From contig NZ_CP013002.1 of the NCBI RefSeq assembly GCF_001414055.1, positions 3,800,205-3,864,204 of the forward strand: 64,000 nucleotides of DNA, given 5' to 3'. How positions within the stretch are numbered: position 1 is the stretch's first letter; the number at the start of each line of letters is the position of its first letter. This DNA comes from Caulobacter henricii (lineage in GTDB: Bacteria > Pseudomonadota > Alphaproteobacteria > Caulobacterales > Caulobacteraceae). Made by a program: the position numbers and the translations under genes. The notes under the pieces were generated by a model, which saw only the letters and a program-made list of their open reading frames with translations, was not told the DNA's origin and ran no database searches. Below are positions 1 to 8,275 of the stretch, piece by piece.

Positions 1-163
1 CACTTGGTCTGCCTCTGGGGACGCCCGGGCGCCAAAGCCGTCCCGAAGCGTGATGTCCTAGTGTCGCTGTGATCAACGGCCACATTGACCGCCTAACATC
101 CCCAAGCCGAACCCGCATCCCTGGATATGTGATCACCTGGGTCCCACACTTCGGGATAAAGGG

Positions 164-178
164 TTAATGCAAGCTTAA
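164..178. promoter_or_regulatory. CtrA binding site, origin site 1
   Basis: TTAATGCAAGCTTAA is a perfect TTAA-N7-TTAA match to the CtrA full-site consensus. It is the first of three in the origin region and lies 15 bases upstream of the second. CtrA bound here would be expected to block replication initiation. Confidence 0.8.
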
Positions 179-193
179 GGCGCGTTGGCTGTG

Positions 194-208
194 TTAAGAA
201 TTTGTTAA
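194..208. promoter_or_regulatory. CtrA binding site, origin site 2
   Basis: TTAAGAATTTGTTAA is a perfect TTAA-N7-TTAA match inside the most AT-rich part of the origin region. CtrA occupancy here could interfere with duplex opening. Confidence 0.8.
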
Positions 209-241
209 GGAAGCTGGGGCCCTGGCCGATCATCCCCAGGA

Positions 242-250
242 TTAACCACA
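242..250 (+). promoter_or_regulatory. DnaA box-like site
   Basis: TTAACCACA differs from the consensus TTATCCACA at one position. It lies between the second and third CtrA sites. Its first four bases are also a CtrA half site (TTAA), the kind of overlap reported for Caulobacter origins. Confidence 0.5.
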
Positions 251-363
251 CGCCGTCCCCCTGTGGGTGAAGACGGGTACAAGCCTGGACGAACGGGGGA
301 TTCCGAAGCTACGGCGGCGGTTTTCCCCAGTTCCCACTTGCCCTTCCGCCTCTTCCTCCAAAC

Positions 364-378
364 TTAAGATCTTATTAA
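364..378. promoter_or_regulatory. CtrA binding site near the hemE promoter
   Basis: TTAAGATCTTATTAA is a perfect TTAA-N7-TTAA match whose right edge lies 58 bases before the hemE start codon. It probably overlaps the hemE promoter and may couple hemE transcription to origin control, as described for the C. crescentus origin. Confidence 0.75.
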
Positions 379-436
379 GAAATGAAGATGGGCCTTCGGG
401 GTTGAGCCCGAGGGCAGGACGGGTTTTAAGGCCTGC

Positions 437-1477
437 ATGAACGCGCCGAACCTCACCGCCCAGACGCCCAAGCTGCTTTCCGTCCTCGCAGGACAGACCG
501 TGGATCGACCGCCGGTCTGGTTCATGCGTCAGGCCGGTCGTTATTTGCCCGAGTACCGGGCCGTGCGCGCCACGACGCCGGATTTCATCAGCTTCTGCTT
601 CGATCCTGAAAAGGCGGCTGAGGTGACGCTGCAGCCGATGCGGCGCTTTCCCTATGATGCGGCCATTGTCTTCGCGGACATCCTGCTGATTCCGGGCGCC
701 CTGGGCCAGAAGGTCTGGTTCGAAGCCGGGGAAGGTCCTCGCCTGGGCGAATTGCCGTCGATCGAGTCCATGGCGGAACTGGCCGGTGAGGCCGGAGCCA
801 GGCTGTCCAACATCGGCGAGACCCTTAGCCGGGTCAGGGCGGCGCTCGATCCTGAAAAGGCTCTGATCGGCTTTGCCGGTGCCCCCTGGACCGTCGCGAC
901 CTACATGATTGAAGGGGGTTCCAGCGACCGTGCCGCAGCCCGCACCTTCGCCTATCAGCAGCCGGAGACGCTCGACCGCCTGATCGACATCCTGGTCGAG
1001 GCGACCGTCGATTACCTCGTCATGCAGGTGAAGGCGGGGGCCCAGGCCCTGAAACTGTTCGAAAGCTGGGCCGAGGGCCTGTCGGAGCCGCAGTTCGAGC
1101 GTCTGGTCATCCGGCCGCACATGGCCATCGTTCAGGGTCTGCGCGATCGCGGCGTGACCGTGCCGGTGATCGGCTTTCCGCGCGGGGCCGGCGCTCTGGT
1201 CGAGACCTATGCCTCGGTGGTGCCGGTGCAGGGCGTGGCGCTCGACACCCAGGCCAGTGCGGCGATGGGTCAGAGGATCCAGGCCCTGAAGCCGATCCAG
1301 GGCGCGCTCGACCCTCTGCTACTGCGGGCGGGCGGCGATCAGCTTCTGCGCCGGGTGGACCAGATGATCGAGCAGTGGGGCCAGGGGCCCTACATCTTCA
1401 ACCTCGGTCACGGCATCCTGCCGGACACCCCGATCGCCCATGTCGAGCAGGTTCTGGCCCGGGTGACCGGCAAATGA
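437..1477 (+). CDS. hemE: Uroporphyrinogen decarboxylase HemE
   Basis: Decarboxylates the four acetate side chains of uroporphyrinogen III to give coproporphyrinogen III in cytoplasmic heme synthesis. The 346-residue product has the family signature WFMRQAGRYLPEYR at residues 28-41 and the conserved GFPRGAG segment in the C-terminal third; length is normal for the family. The ATG at 437 follows an AAGG five bases upstream. Its stop codon overlaps the hemH start (ATGA, 1474-1477), so the two are translationally coupled. It is the first gene beside the origin, the position it holds in Caulobacter. Confidence 0.97.
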   Translation: MNAPNLTAQTPKLLSVLAGQTVDRPPVWFMRQAGRYLPEYRAVRATTPDFISFCFDPEKAAEVTLQPMRRFPYDAAIVFADILLIPGALGQKVWFEAGEGPRLGELPSIESMAELAGEAGARLSNIGETLSRVRAALDPEKALIGFAGAPWTVATYMIEGGSSDRAAARTFAYQQPETLDRLIDILVEATVDYLVMQVKAGAQALKLFESWAEGLSEPQFERLVIRPHMAIVQGLRDRGVTVPVIGFPRGAGALVETYASVVPVQGVALDTQASAAMGQRIQALKPIQGALDPLLLRAGGDQLLRRVDQMIEQWGQGPYIFNLGHGILPDTPIAHVEQVLARVTGK

Positions 1478-2517
1478 GCGCGCGCCGGAAGATTGCGGTC
1501 GTCCTGTTCAACCTCGGGGGGCCTGACGGTCCCGACGCCGTCCGGCCGTTCCTGTTCAACCTCTTTCGCGATCCGGCCATCATCGGGGCTCCGGCCTTTA
1601 TCCGCTATCCGCTGGCGGCCCTGATCTCGACGACCCGGGAGAAGGCGGCAAAGGCCAACTATGCGATCATGGGCGGGGGCTCGCCCCTGCTGCCGGAAAC
1701 CGAGAAACAGGCGGTGGCGCTGGCGGATGCCCTGGCCGAGGCGCTTCCGGACGCCGAGACCCGTTGCTTCATCGCCATGCGCTACTGGAAGCCCCTGACC
1801 GAGGATACCGCCAAGGCAGTCAAGGCCTGGGCCCCGGACGAGGTCGTCCTGCTGCCGCTCTATCCGCAGTTCTCGACCACCACGACCGGGTCTTCGGTCA
1901 AGGCCTGGAAGAAGGCCTATCGCGGGTCTGGGACCGTCCGGACCATCTGCTGCTATCCGACAGACGATGCCCTGATAGAGGCCCATGCCCGTCTGATCCG
2001 CGAGGCCTATGAAAAGGCCGGCAGCCCCAAGCCGGCGCGCCTGCTGTTTTCGGCCCATGGCTTGCCGGAAAAGGTCATCCTGGCCGGCGATCCCTACCAG
2101 CAACAGATCGAGGCCACGGCGGCGGCGGTGGCGGCGAAGCTGGGCGAGGGCTGGGACTGGAAGGTCAGCTATCAGAGCCGGGTGGGCCCGCTGAAATGGA
2201 TTGGCCCCTCGACCGATGACGAGATCCTGTCTGCGAGTGAGCAGGGTCTCAGCCTGGTCGTGACACCCATCGCCTTCGTTTCGGAACATATCGAGACCCT
2301 GGTGGAGCTCGATCATGAGTATCGCGAACTGGCCGAAGAGGCCGGCTGTCCGACCTATGTCAGGGTTCCGGCCCTTGGGATCGAACCCGGCTTCATCGGC
2401 GGTCTCGCCCAGGCGGTGGTCGGGTCGCTGCCCCGCGAAGGGATCGCACCGGCCTGCGTCTGGCAGTGCGGCGGAGACCGGCGGCAATGTCCGCGGACCC
2501 TGGGAGCAGGCGCGTGA
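1474..2517 (+). CDS. hemH: Ferrochelatase HemH
   Basis: Inserts ferrous iron into protoporphyrin IX, the last step of heme synthesis. The 347-residue protein begins MSARRKIAVVLFNLGGPDGP, typical of the family, and contains the signature YPQFSTTTTGSS, FSAHGLPEK (catalytic His) and the FVSEHIETLVELDHEY block (conserved Glu). I chose the ATG at 1474, which overlaps the hemE stop, rather than an upstream in-frame start inside hemE. Its own stop overlaps the likely GTG start of hemJ in the same way (GTGA), giving a tightly coupled heme operon. Confidence 0.96.
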   Translation: MSARRKIAVVLFNLGGPDGPDAVRPFLFNLFRDPAIIGAPAFIRYPLAALISTTREKAAKANYAIMGGGSPLLPETEKQAVALADALAEALPDAETRCFIAMRYWKPLTEDTAKAVKAWAPDEVVLLPLYPQFSTTTTGSSVKAWKKAYRGSGTVRTICCYPTDDALIEAHARLIREAYEKAGSPKPARLLFSAHGLPEKVILAGDPYQQQIEATAAAVAAKLGEGWDWKVSYQSRVGPLKWIGPSTDDEILSASEQGLSLVVTPIAFVSEHIETLVELDHEYRELAEEAGCPTYVRVPALGIEPGFIGGLAQAVVGSLPREGIAPACVWQCGGDRRQCPRTLGAGA

Positions 2518-2981
2518 TCGATTTCCTGGTTCAGAATTTCAATCTGGTTCGCGGGCTGCACATTCTGGCGGTCATTGCCTGGATGGCCGGCATGCTGATG
2601 TTGCCGCGCATCTTCGTCTACCACATGAGCGCCGAGCCGGGCTCGCGGATGGACGCGGTGTTCAAACAGGCCGAGCTGCGGATCCTGCGGATCATCATCA
2701 ATCCGGCCATGATCCTGGCAACGGTGTTCGGCGGGCTGCTGATCCTGGCCGACAGTGCCATCCGCGGCTGGGGCTTCCTGCTGCAGCCCTGGATGCTGAC
2801 CAAGATCGCGGCGCTGATCTTTCTGTTCGGCTGGCACGGTTTCATGGCCGGAGCGCGTCGCAAGTTCGCGAATGACCAGAACACCCGCTCGGAAAAGTTC
2901 TGGCGGATGACCAACGAACTGCCGTTCATCGCGGCGATCATCATCGTCCTGTCGGTGACGACCAAGTTTCTGAACCACTAG
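2514..2981 (+). CDS. hemJ: Protoporphyrinogen IX oxidase HemJ
   Basis: Small integral membrane protein of the HemJ (UPF0093, CopD-like) family, which oxidises protoporphyrinogen IX to protoporphyrin IX just before HemH. The 155-residue product shows four hydrophobic segments and the family pattern RGLHILAVIAWMAGMLMLPR followed by FVYH; the first conserved His is a likely heme ligand. I prefer the GTG at 2514: it has a GGAG seven bases upstream and overlaps the hemH stop. An ATG at 2487 would add nine residues. Its place right after hemE-hemH supports the function. No hemG or hemY is visible in the window. Confidence 0.88.
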   Translation: MIDFLVQNFNLVRGLHILAVIAWMAGMLMLPRIFVYHMSAEPGSRMDAVFKQAELRILRIIINPAMILATVFGGLLILADSAIRGWGFLLQPWMLTKIAALIFLFGWHGFMAGARRKFANDQNTRSEKFWRMTNELPFIAAIIIVLSVTTKFLNH

Positions 2982-2996
2982 GAACCGCGCTGCGGC

Positions 2997-3012
2997 GCTT
3001 GACCCGTCAAGC
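2997..3012. repeat. Perfect inverted repeat upstream of rho
   Basis: GCTTGAC-CC-GTCAAGC, seven-base arms with a two-base spacer, 15 bases after the hemJ stop. The 260-base hemJ-rho spacer holds no convincing gene. The repeat could be an operator or a small hairpin in the rho leader. There is no T-tract, so it is not a typical intrinsic terminator. Confidence 0.4.
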
Positions 3013-3241
3013 GGCATGTGGTTCCCATCCAGCTGGCCCCGGCGCATTGCGTCGGGACTGACTCCTCTTTCGGACTGGCGCCCGTCCTGGCGCGCCCTCT
3101 GGAGCCTGGCTCCGAAAGTCCGTTCCCCAATCGATCCGCGTCGTCGTCATGGCGCGCTCGCCGTTTTTGCGATGGCGTGAAACTGAAATCCTTTCCGGCC
3201 GGATCGTGTCTCGCGGTCCGCGCCCCCGTTTGAGTCAAATC

Positions 3242-4651
3242 ATGACCGAAGACACCGAACACGACGTTTCCCCTGAGGAAGCCGTTGTCGACACCACCAC
3301 CCCCGCCCAGACGGCCGGCGCCGAGTCCGAAGAGGATGGCGGCGACGAAGGCTCCGAGATCAGTGCGGCTGTGGCGGCCCTGGGCCTGAAGACCATGTCT
3401 CTGCAGGAGCTGAAGGAGAAATCCCCGGCTGACCTGCTGGCCTTTGCCGAGACCTTCGAGGTCGAGAACGCCAATTCCATGCGCAAGCAGGACATGATGT
3501 TCGCGATCCTCAAGACCCTCGCCGAGGAAGGCGTGGAGATCTCGGGCTCGGGCACCATGGAAGTGCTGCAGGACGGCTTCGGCTTCCTGCGTTCTCCGGA
3601 AGCCAACTACCTTCCGGGTCCGGACGACATCTATGTCTCGCCCTCGCAGATCCGGAAGTATGGCCTGCGCACCGGCGACACGGTGGATGGCGCCATCCGC
3701 TCACCGCGTGAAGGCGAGCGCTACTTCGCCCTGACCGGCGTGGCCAAGATCAATTTCGAGGCCCCCGACAACGTCAAGCACAAGATCCACTTCGACAACC
3801 TGACGCCGCTCTATCCCGAAGAGCGCCTGAACATGGAACTGCCCGATCCGACCATCAAGGATCGCTCCGGCCGGATCATCGACATCGTCGCCCCGCTCGG
3901 CAAGGGCCAGCGCTGCCTGATCGTCGCCCCGCCGCGCGTGGGCAAGACCGTCATGCTGCAGAACATCGCCAAGTCGATCGAGACCAACCACCCCGAGTGC
4001 TACCTGATCGTCCTGCTGATCGACGAGCGTCCGGAAGAAGTCACCGACATGCAGCGCACCGTGAAGGGTGAGGTCATCGCCTCGACCTTCGACGAACCCG
4101 CGACCCGGCACGTGCAGGTGGCCGAGATGGTCATCGAGAAGGCCAAGCGCCTGGTCGAGCACAAGCGCGACGTCGTCATCCTGCTGGACTCGGTCACCCG
4201 TCTGGGCCGCGCCTACAACACCACCGTCCCGTCGTCAGGCAAGGTCCTGACCGGCGGTGTCGACGCCAATGCCCTGCAGCGTCCGAAGCGCTTCTTCGGT
4301 GCGGCGCGCAATGTGGAGGAAGGCGGTTCGCTCTCGATCATCGCCACGGCCCTGATCGATACCGGCAGCCGCATGGACGAAGTGATCTTCGAAGAGTTCA
4401 AGGGCACCGGTAACTCGGAAATCATCCTGGACCGCAAGGTCGCCGACAAGCGGATCTTCCCGGCCATCGACGTGCTGAAGTCCGGCACCCGCAAGGAAGA
4501 GCTGATCACCCCGCGCGACCAGCTGCAGAAGACCTATGTGCTGCGCCGGATCCTCAATCCTATGGGCGCGTCGGACGCCATCGAGTTCCTGCTCGAGAAG
4601 ATGCGCCAGTCCAAGACCAACGGCGACTTCTTCCAGTCGATGAACACCTGA
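3242..4651 (+). CDS. rho: Transcription termination factor Rho
   Basis: Hexameric RNA-dependent ATPase and helicase that ends transcription at Rho sites. The 469-residue protein has an acidic, low-complexity N-terminal extension of about 45 residues, then the Rho N-terminal helical domain ([19 protein letters not shown]), an RNA-binding cold-shock-like domain ([20 protein letters not shown]), Walker A (APPRVGKT), Walker B ([16 protein letters not shown]) and the arginine-rich C-terminal part. The extension makes it about 50 residues longer than E. coli Rho. An in-frame ATG at 3149 would add 31 basic residues. I favour 3242 because the sequence from there looks like other alphaproteobacterial Rho N-termini; its ribosome site is weak. 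Confidence 0.95.
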   Translation: MTEDTEHDVSPEEAVVDTTTPAQTAGAESEEDGGDEGSEISAAVAALGLKTMSLQELKEKSPADLLAFAETFEVENANSMRKQDMMFAILKTLAEEGVEISGSGTMEVLQDGFGFLRSPEANYLPGPDDIYVSPSQIRKYGLRTGDTVDGAIRSPREGERYFALTGVAKINFEAPDNVKHKIHFDNLTPLYPEERLNMELPDPTIKDRSGRIIDIVAPLGKGQRCLIVAPPRVGKTVMLQNIAKSIETNHPECYLIVLLIDERPEEVTDMQRTVKGEVIASTFDEPATRHVQVAEMVIEKAKRLVEHKRDVVILLDSVTRLGRAYNTTVPSSGKVLTGGVDANALQRPKRFFGAARNVEEGGSLSIIATALIDTGSRMDEVIFEEFKGTGNSEIILDRKVADKRIFPAIDVLKSGTRKEELITPRDQLQKTYVLRRILNPMGASDAIEFLLEKMRQSKTNGDFFQSMNT

Positions 4652-4677
4652 GTTCAGACGGCCTCACCGCCATACGG

Positions 4678-4708
4678 AAAAGCCCCGGGGATGACCCGGG
4701 GCTTTTTT
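4678..4708. terminator. Intrinsic terminator between rho and qor
   Basis: GC-rich hairpin AGCCCCGGG / CCCGGGGCT with a short loop, preceded by four A residues and followed by TTTTTT. It sits between the convergent rho and quinone oxidoreductase genes and could work in both directions. Confidence 0.9.
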
Positions 4709-4731
4709 GTGGTCTGACCGGGTATCTGGCC

Positions 4732-5697
4732 CTACGGCAGCAGCAGGGTAGCGCCGGTCGTACGTCGGCCTTCGAGGGCCTCATGGGCAGCCCGGGCCTC
4801 TGACAGGGGGAAGGTCTGGCCGATGTCGATCCTGACCGCGCCCGATGCGAGGACGGCGAACAGGGCCTGGGCGCTTTCGTCCAGTTCTTCGGTCGAGACG
4901 ATGTAGTCGAACAATCGTGGGCGGGTGACGAACAGCGACCTGCTGGAAAGCTCCAGCGGTGAGAACGGCGGGACGGGTCCGGAGGCATTGCCGAAGGTCG
5001 CCAGGACGCCTCGTCGCGCGAGGCTTTTCAGGCTGGCCTCGAAGGTGTCCTTGCCGACGCCGTCATAAACCACGGCCACGCCTTTGCCGCCGGTGATCTC
5101 GGCGACGCGGGCGGCGACGTCCTCGTGGTCATAGAGGATCACGTGGTCGGCGCCGAGATCACGGGCGATGGCGGCCTTGGCCTCCGATCCCACCGTGGCA
5201 ATAACGGTCGCGCCGAGGCTCTTGCACCACTGGACGAGGATCGAACCGACCCCCCCGGCGGCGGCGTGGACCAGAACGACATCGGCAGGTTTCACGTGGA
5301 AACATCGCCGGACCAGAAACTCGGCGGTCATGCCCTTGAGCAGCACGGCTGCGGCGACCTCGAGACTGACGCTGTCGGGAACCTTCACGGCCCGGTCTGC
5401 CGGAACCACGGCTGCCTCGGCATAGGCTCCGAGCGAGCCATTATAGGCGACGCGATCACCGGCCACGAAACGTGTGACGCCCTCGCCGAGGGCCTCGACG
5501 ACGCCGGCCGCCTCCAGCCCGAGCACCGCCGGCATCTTCATCGGATAGAGGCCAGAGCGGTGATAGGTGTCGATATAGTTCAGGCCGACGGCGTGATGTC
5601 TGACGAGGATCTGGCCGGGCCCCGGGGCGGGGAGGGGCAGGTCTACGGCTTCGAGCACCTCGGGGCCGCCGGTGCGCACGGCTTGCATGGCCAGCAT
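4732..5697 (-). CDS. NADPH:quinone oxidoreductase (QorA-like, MDR family)
   Basis: Zinc-independent medium-chain dehydrogenase/reductase of the quinone oxidoreductase type. The 321-residue product has a GroES-like N-terminal domain (VRHHAVGLNYIDTYHRSGLY) and a Rossmann NADPH domain with VHAAAGGVGS. It lacks the cysteine cluster of zinc alcohol dehydrogenases. The start at 5697 lies four bases after the stop of the dienelactone hydrolase gene; an ATG at 5688 is an alternative. The two form a small operon that may deal with quinones or reactive carbonyls. The coding region contains a parS-like site (5288-5303). Exact substrate unknown. Confidence 0.88.
   Translation of the reverse strand: MLAMQAVRTGGPEVLEAVDLPLPAPGPGQILVRHHAVGLNYIDTYHRSGLYPMKMPAVLGLEAAGVVEALGEGVTRFVAGDRVAYNGSLGAYAEAAVVPADRAVKVPDSVSLEVAAAVLLKGMTAEFLVRRCFHVKPADVVLVHAAAGGVGSILVQWCKSLGATVIATVGSEAKAAIARDLGADHVILYDHEDVAARVAEITGGKGVAVVYDGVGKDTFEASLKSLARRGVLATFGNASGPVPPFSPLELSSRSLFVTRPRLFDYIVSTEELDESAQALFAVLASGAVRIDIGQTFPLSEARAAHEALEGRRTTGATLLLP
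5288..5303. promoter_or_regulatory. parS-like ParB binding site inside qor
   Basis: GGTTTCACGTGGAAAC: one half matches the parS consensus TGTTTCACGTGAAACA at nearly every base; the other is shifted by one inserted G. It is the outermost of the parS-like sites clustered at 5.3-9.9 kb, next to parAB. Confidence 0.55.
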
Positions 5698-5701
5698 CGG
5701 A

Positions 5702-6409
5702 TCAGCCCAGATTGGTCTTGAAGAAGGCCAGGCTGCGGCCATTGGCCATGGCGGCGTCTGCGGCGTCGTAGTGCGCGCCGCCTTCCCGGGCAAAGGCGTG
5801 GTCGCGGCCGACATAGGTATGGATCTCGATCTGCGGATGATCCTTCAGGGCGGTCAGGATCACAGCTTGCGCTTCCGGCGGCACGAACTGGTCCTTCTCG
5901 GCGATGTGCATCAGAAGGGGACGCGCCAGCTTGTCAGCCTCGCCCACGTGCTTTTCCAGACCCACGCCGTAATAGGACACGCAGGCGTCAGCGTCCGTGC
6001 GGGTGGCGGTCAGGAAGGCCAGAAGCCCGCCGAGGCAATAGCCCACGGCCCCGACCTTGCCGGATACGCCGGCCATGGCGCGAACAGCCGCAATCGTGGC
6101 GGCGATGTCGGCGACCCCGTTGTCAACGTCGAACGCATTGAACAGTTCAAAGGCGCGTTTCCACTCGGCCTCCGACTGGTCGGTGATGTCGATGCCAGGC
6201 TCGATCCGCCAGAAAAGGTCGGGGCAGATGGCCACGAAGCCCTGGGCCGCCAGGCTGTCGCAGATATCGCGCATGACCTTGTTGACCCCGAAGATCTCCT
6301 GGATCACGACGATAGCCGGCGCCGGGCTTGCCGCCGGATCTGCCTGGGGTCGCGCCACATAGGCCGTAAAGGCGCCGTCAGGCGTGGTGATGCTGAGGGT
6401 CTCGCTCAT
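5702..6409 (-). CDS. Dienelactone hydrolase family protein
   Basis: Alpha/beta hydrolase of the dienelactone hydrolase family, 235 residues. The nucleophile motif is GAVGYCLGG (Cys as nucleophile, as in DLH), with the catalytic Asp/His region near the C-terminus (YVGRDHAFAREGG). The start at 6409 follows a GGAGAG sequence; upstream in-frame codons lack one. It lies four bases before the quinone oxidoreductase on the same strand, so they are probably co-transcribed. Many family members have unknown substrates, and a general ester or lactone hydrolase role is all the sequence supports. Confidence 0.88.
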   Translation of the reverse strand: MSETLSITTPDGAFTAYVARPQADPAASPAPAIVVIQEIFGVNKVMRDICDSLAAQGFVAICPDLFWRIEPGIDITDQSEAEWKRAFELFNAFDVDNGVADIAATIAAVRAMAGVSGKVGAVGYCLGGLLAFLTATRTDADACVSYYGVGLEKHVGEADKLARPLLMHIAEKDQFVPPEAQAVILTALKDHPQIEIHTYVGRDHAFAREGGAHYDAADAAMANGRSLAFFKTNLG

Positions 6410-6518
6410 CGGGGCTCTCCGTCCTAAGGGGTCGATGTGACTTTCGACCAAAGCGCTCTAACGTGCCGCGTCGGGCCTGGCCCATAACAATATTGTGCCC
6501 TGACCTGAGGGAACCACC

Positions 6519-6764
6519 ATGAAGATGACCATCGAGATCGACTGTACCCCCGTGGAAGCGCGCACCTTCCTCGGCCTGCCGGATGTCAGCCTGCTCAACG
6601 ACCACATGGTCAAGGAGATGCAGACCCGGATGGACGCCAATATGGCCATGCTGGCTCCCGAGGAGCTGATGAAGAACTGGATGGCCTTCGGCACCGGCGC
6701 CCAGGACCAGTTCCGCAAGCTGATGACAGCCGCGGCCGGTGCGGCGGTGGGCAAGCGCGACTGA
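6519..6764 (+). CDS. DUF6489 family protein
   Basis: Small soluble protein of 81 residues, of the conserved alphaproteobacterial family I know as DUF6489 ([20 protein letters not shown] at the N-terminus). The middle is rich in Met and acidic residues and probably helical. Its stop codon overlaps the mnmE start (TGATG, 6762-6766), so translation of the two is coupled. Function is unknown; the coupling hints at a link to tRNA modification or simply to shared expression. Confidence 0.82.
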   Translation: MKMTIEIDCTPVEARTFLGLPDVSLLNDHMVKEMQTRMDANMAMLAPEELMKNWMAFGTGAQDQFRKLMTAAAGAAVGKRD

Positions 6765-8107
6765 TGACCGATACGATCTTCGCCCTGGCCACGGCGGCCG
6801 GGCGGGCGGCCGTGGCTGTGGTGCGAATCTCGGGCCCGGCCACTTTGCACGTGGTCTCGGCCCTGGCCGGCAAGGTACCGCCGGCGCGCCTTGCGGCCTT
6901 GCGGCGGCTGAAGCATCGGGGCATCGAGCTGGACGAGGCCCTGGTGCTGCGGTTCCAGGGGCCGGCGAGCTATACCGGTGAGGACGCGGCGGAGTTTCAC
7001 GTGCACGGCGGTCGGGCTGTGGTCGATGCCCTGATGCTGGCCCTGGCGGATCTGGGCCTGAGGCTGGCGGAGCCCGGTGAGTTCACCCGGCGGGCCTTCG
7101 AGAACGGCAAGCTGGATCTCGCCCAGGCTGAAGGCGTGGCCGATCTGATCGACGCTGAGACCGAGGCCCAGCGTCGCCAGGCGCTCGGCCAGGTCGGGGG
7201 AGCTTTGACCCGGCGTTATGATCGCTGGCGGGATCTGCTGGTTGAATCCCTGGCCATGCTCGAGGCGGCGGTAGACTTCCCGGATGAGGATCTTCCCGAG
7301 GCCGTGGCCCAACGCGCGCGTCCTGGGCTGGTGGCCCTGGCCTCCGAGATCGATGCGGCCCTGGCCGATGTTTCCCGTGGTCACAGGGTGCGTGACGGCT
7401 ATCGGATCGCCCTGGTCGGGGCACCCAATGCCGGCAAGAGCACGGTCCTGAACGGTCTGGTCGAACGTGAGGCGGCTATTGTTACCGCCATTGCCGGTAC
7501 GACCCGTGACATTATCGAGGTTCCCCTGGAGCTTGGGGGCTACCGGGTGTTGCTGGCCGATACGGCCGGCCTGCGTGATACCGACGACGTGGTCGAAGCT
7601 GAGGGTGTCCGCCGGGCCCGGACCTGGTCGAGCGAAGCGGATCTGCGCCTCTGGATCGTCGATGGTTTTCACGTGGAACAACTCGACCTTGACGAAGGCC
7701 CCGTACTGTCTGCGGGGGACTGGGTGGTGATCAACAAGATGGATATCGCCGATCCGGCCGCTGCGTCGCTGGTGGCCAAGGGGCTGCGGAACCGGGGTCT
7801 GATGGTAACCACCGTCTCGGCCCGGGCTCCGGGTGAGCTCGACCGGCTCAAGGCGGCCCTGGTGGACCACGTGACGGAGGCCTTGTCGGGCTCTGAGTTT
7901 CCGGCCGCGACGCGCTTGCGGCATGCCGAACGTTTGCGGGAAGCCCGTGCGTTTCTGGCCAGGGCTCTGTCGTCGGAGGGCCTGGAAGTCGAGCTGGCGG
8001 CCGAAGATGTCCGACTGACCGCCCGCGCCCTGGGCCGGATCACCGGCACGATCGATGCCGAAGATGTGCTGGACCGGGTCTTCTCGAGCTTCTGCATCGG
8101 CAAGTAG
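6764..8107 (+). CDS. mnmE: tRNA uridine-5-carboxymethylaminomethyl modification GTPase MnmE
   Basis: GTPase that, with MnmG, modifies the wobble uridine (U34) of certain tRNAs. The 447-residue protein has the N-terminal folate-binding domain ([19 protein letters not shown]), a central helical region, an inserted G domain ([24 protein letters not shown]) and the C-terminal FCIGK containing the catalytic Cys. It begins inside the stop of the DUF6489 gene and is followed by mnmG, rsmG, parA and parB, the usual origin-proximal order. The gene carries a parS-like site at 7665-7680 and a weaker half-match at 6993-7008. Confidence 0.97.
   Translation: MTDTIFALATAAGRAAVAVVRISGPATLHVVSALAGKVPPARLAALRRLKHRGIELDEALVLRFQGPASYTGEDAAEFHVHGGRAVVDALMLALADLGLRLAEPGEFTRRAFENGKLDLAQAEGVADLIDAETEAQRRQALGQVGGALTRRYDRWRDLLVESLAMLEAAVDFPDEDLPEAVAQRARPGLVALASEIDAALADVSRGHRVRDGYRIALVGAPNAGKSTVLNGLVEREAAIVTAIAGTTRDIIEVPLELGGYRVLLADTAGLRDTDDVVEAEGVRRARTWSSEADLRLWIVDGFHVEQLDLDEGPVLSAGDWVVINKMDIADPAAASLVAKGLRNRGLMVTTVSARAPGELDRLKAALVDHVTEALSGSEFPAATRLRHAERLREARAFLARALSSEGLEVELAAEDVRLTARALGRITGTIDAEDVLDRVFSSFCIGK
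6993..7008. promoter_or_regulatory. Weak parS-like half site in mnmE
   Basis: AGTTTCACGTGCACGG: the left half matches parS (GTTTCACGTG) but the right half does not. It encodes the conserved FHVHGG of MnmE, so the match may be due to codon constraint. Confidence 0.25.
7665..7680. promoter_or_regulatory. parS site in mnmE
   Basis: GTTTTCACGTGGAACA compared with the consensus TGTTTCACGTGAAACA: the central TTTCACGTG and the right-hand AACA are kept, with three mismatches in all. It lies within the mnmE G-domain region. Confidence 0.65.
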
Positions 8108-8123
8108 GGTTTCACGTGGAACA
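8108..8123. promoter_or_regulatory. parS site between mnmE and mnmG
   Basis: GGTTTCACGTGGAACA, two mismatches to the parS consensus, directly after the mnmE stop. It is 57 bases (start to start) from the best parS in the window. Confidence 0.8.
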
Positions 8124-8131
8124 CTGACAGC

Positions 8132-8140
8132 TTGTCCACA
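8132..8140 (+). promoter_or_regulatory. DnaA box-like site between two parS sites
   Basis: TTGTCCACA, one mismatch to the DnaA box TTATCCACA, located between the two intergenic parS sites. It may be fortuitous. Confidence 0.3.
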
Positions 8141-8164
8141 GGCTGATCACAGTTGCGTCCCGGC

Positions 8165-8180
8165 TGTTTCACGTGAAACG
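8165..8180. promoter_or_regulatory. Near-perfect parS centromere site
   Basis: TGTTTCACGTGAAACG matches the 16-base parS palindrome TGTTTCACGTGAAACA at 15 positions. It lies in the 168-base mnmE-mnmG spacer and is the strongest ParB loading site visible here. Confidence 0.92.
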
Positions 8181-8275
8181 TCGCGGACTCAGATCGACCT
8201 TTTTGCCCCAAGCGCGTATAGAGAAGTCCAGCGCCCCCGCCAGACCCGGGGGCGTTCGCATTGAGGCCTATTGCT

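Larger units (their letters stand above)
1..436. other. Cori-like chromosomal replication origin (left part cut) with hemE promoter region
   Basis: Non-coding stretch directly upstream of hemE. It holds three full CtrA-type sites (TTAA-N7-TTAA), a one-mismatch DnaA box (TTAACCACA, 242-250), weaker DnaA-like nonamers (e.g. 151-159 and 262-270, reverse orientation), one GANTC site for CcrM methylation (299-303) and an AT-rich patch around 186-208. In Caulobacter crescentus the origin lies immediately upstream of hemE and carries CtrA sites that overlap DnaA sites and hemE promoters, so position and motif content agree. The gene on the other side of the origin is outside the window. Identification is by synteny and motifs, not by function. 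Confidence 0.82.

Noticed and set aside
242..1120. Long minus-strand open frame over hemE
   Set aside because: It runs opposite the clearly recognisable hemE; the translation is rich in Gly, Arg and Asp with no family pattern, typical of antisense frames in high-GC DNA.
3149..3241. Extended N-terminus for Rho from an upstream ATG
   Set aside because: The extra 31 residues are basic and unlike other Rho N-termini; the acidic MTEDTEHD start at 3242 fits better.
6458..7924. 488-residue minus-strand open frame over mnmE
   Set aside because: Antisense shadow of mnmE; low-complexity, no motif, and it crosses the DUF6489 gene and the parS sites.
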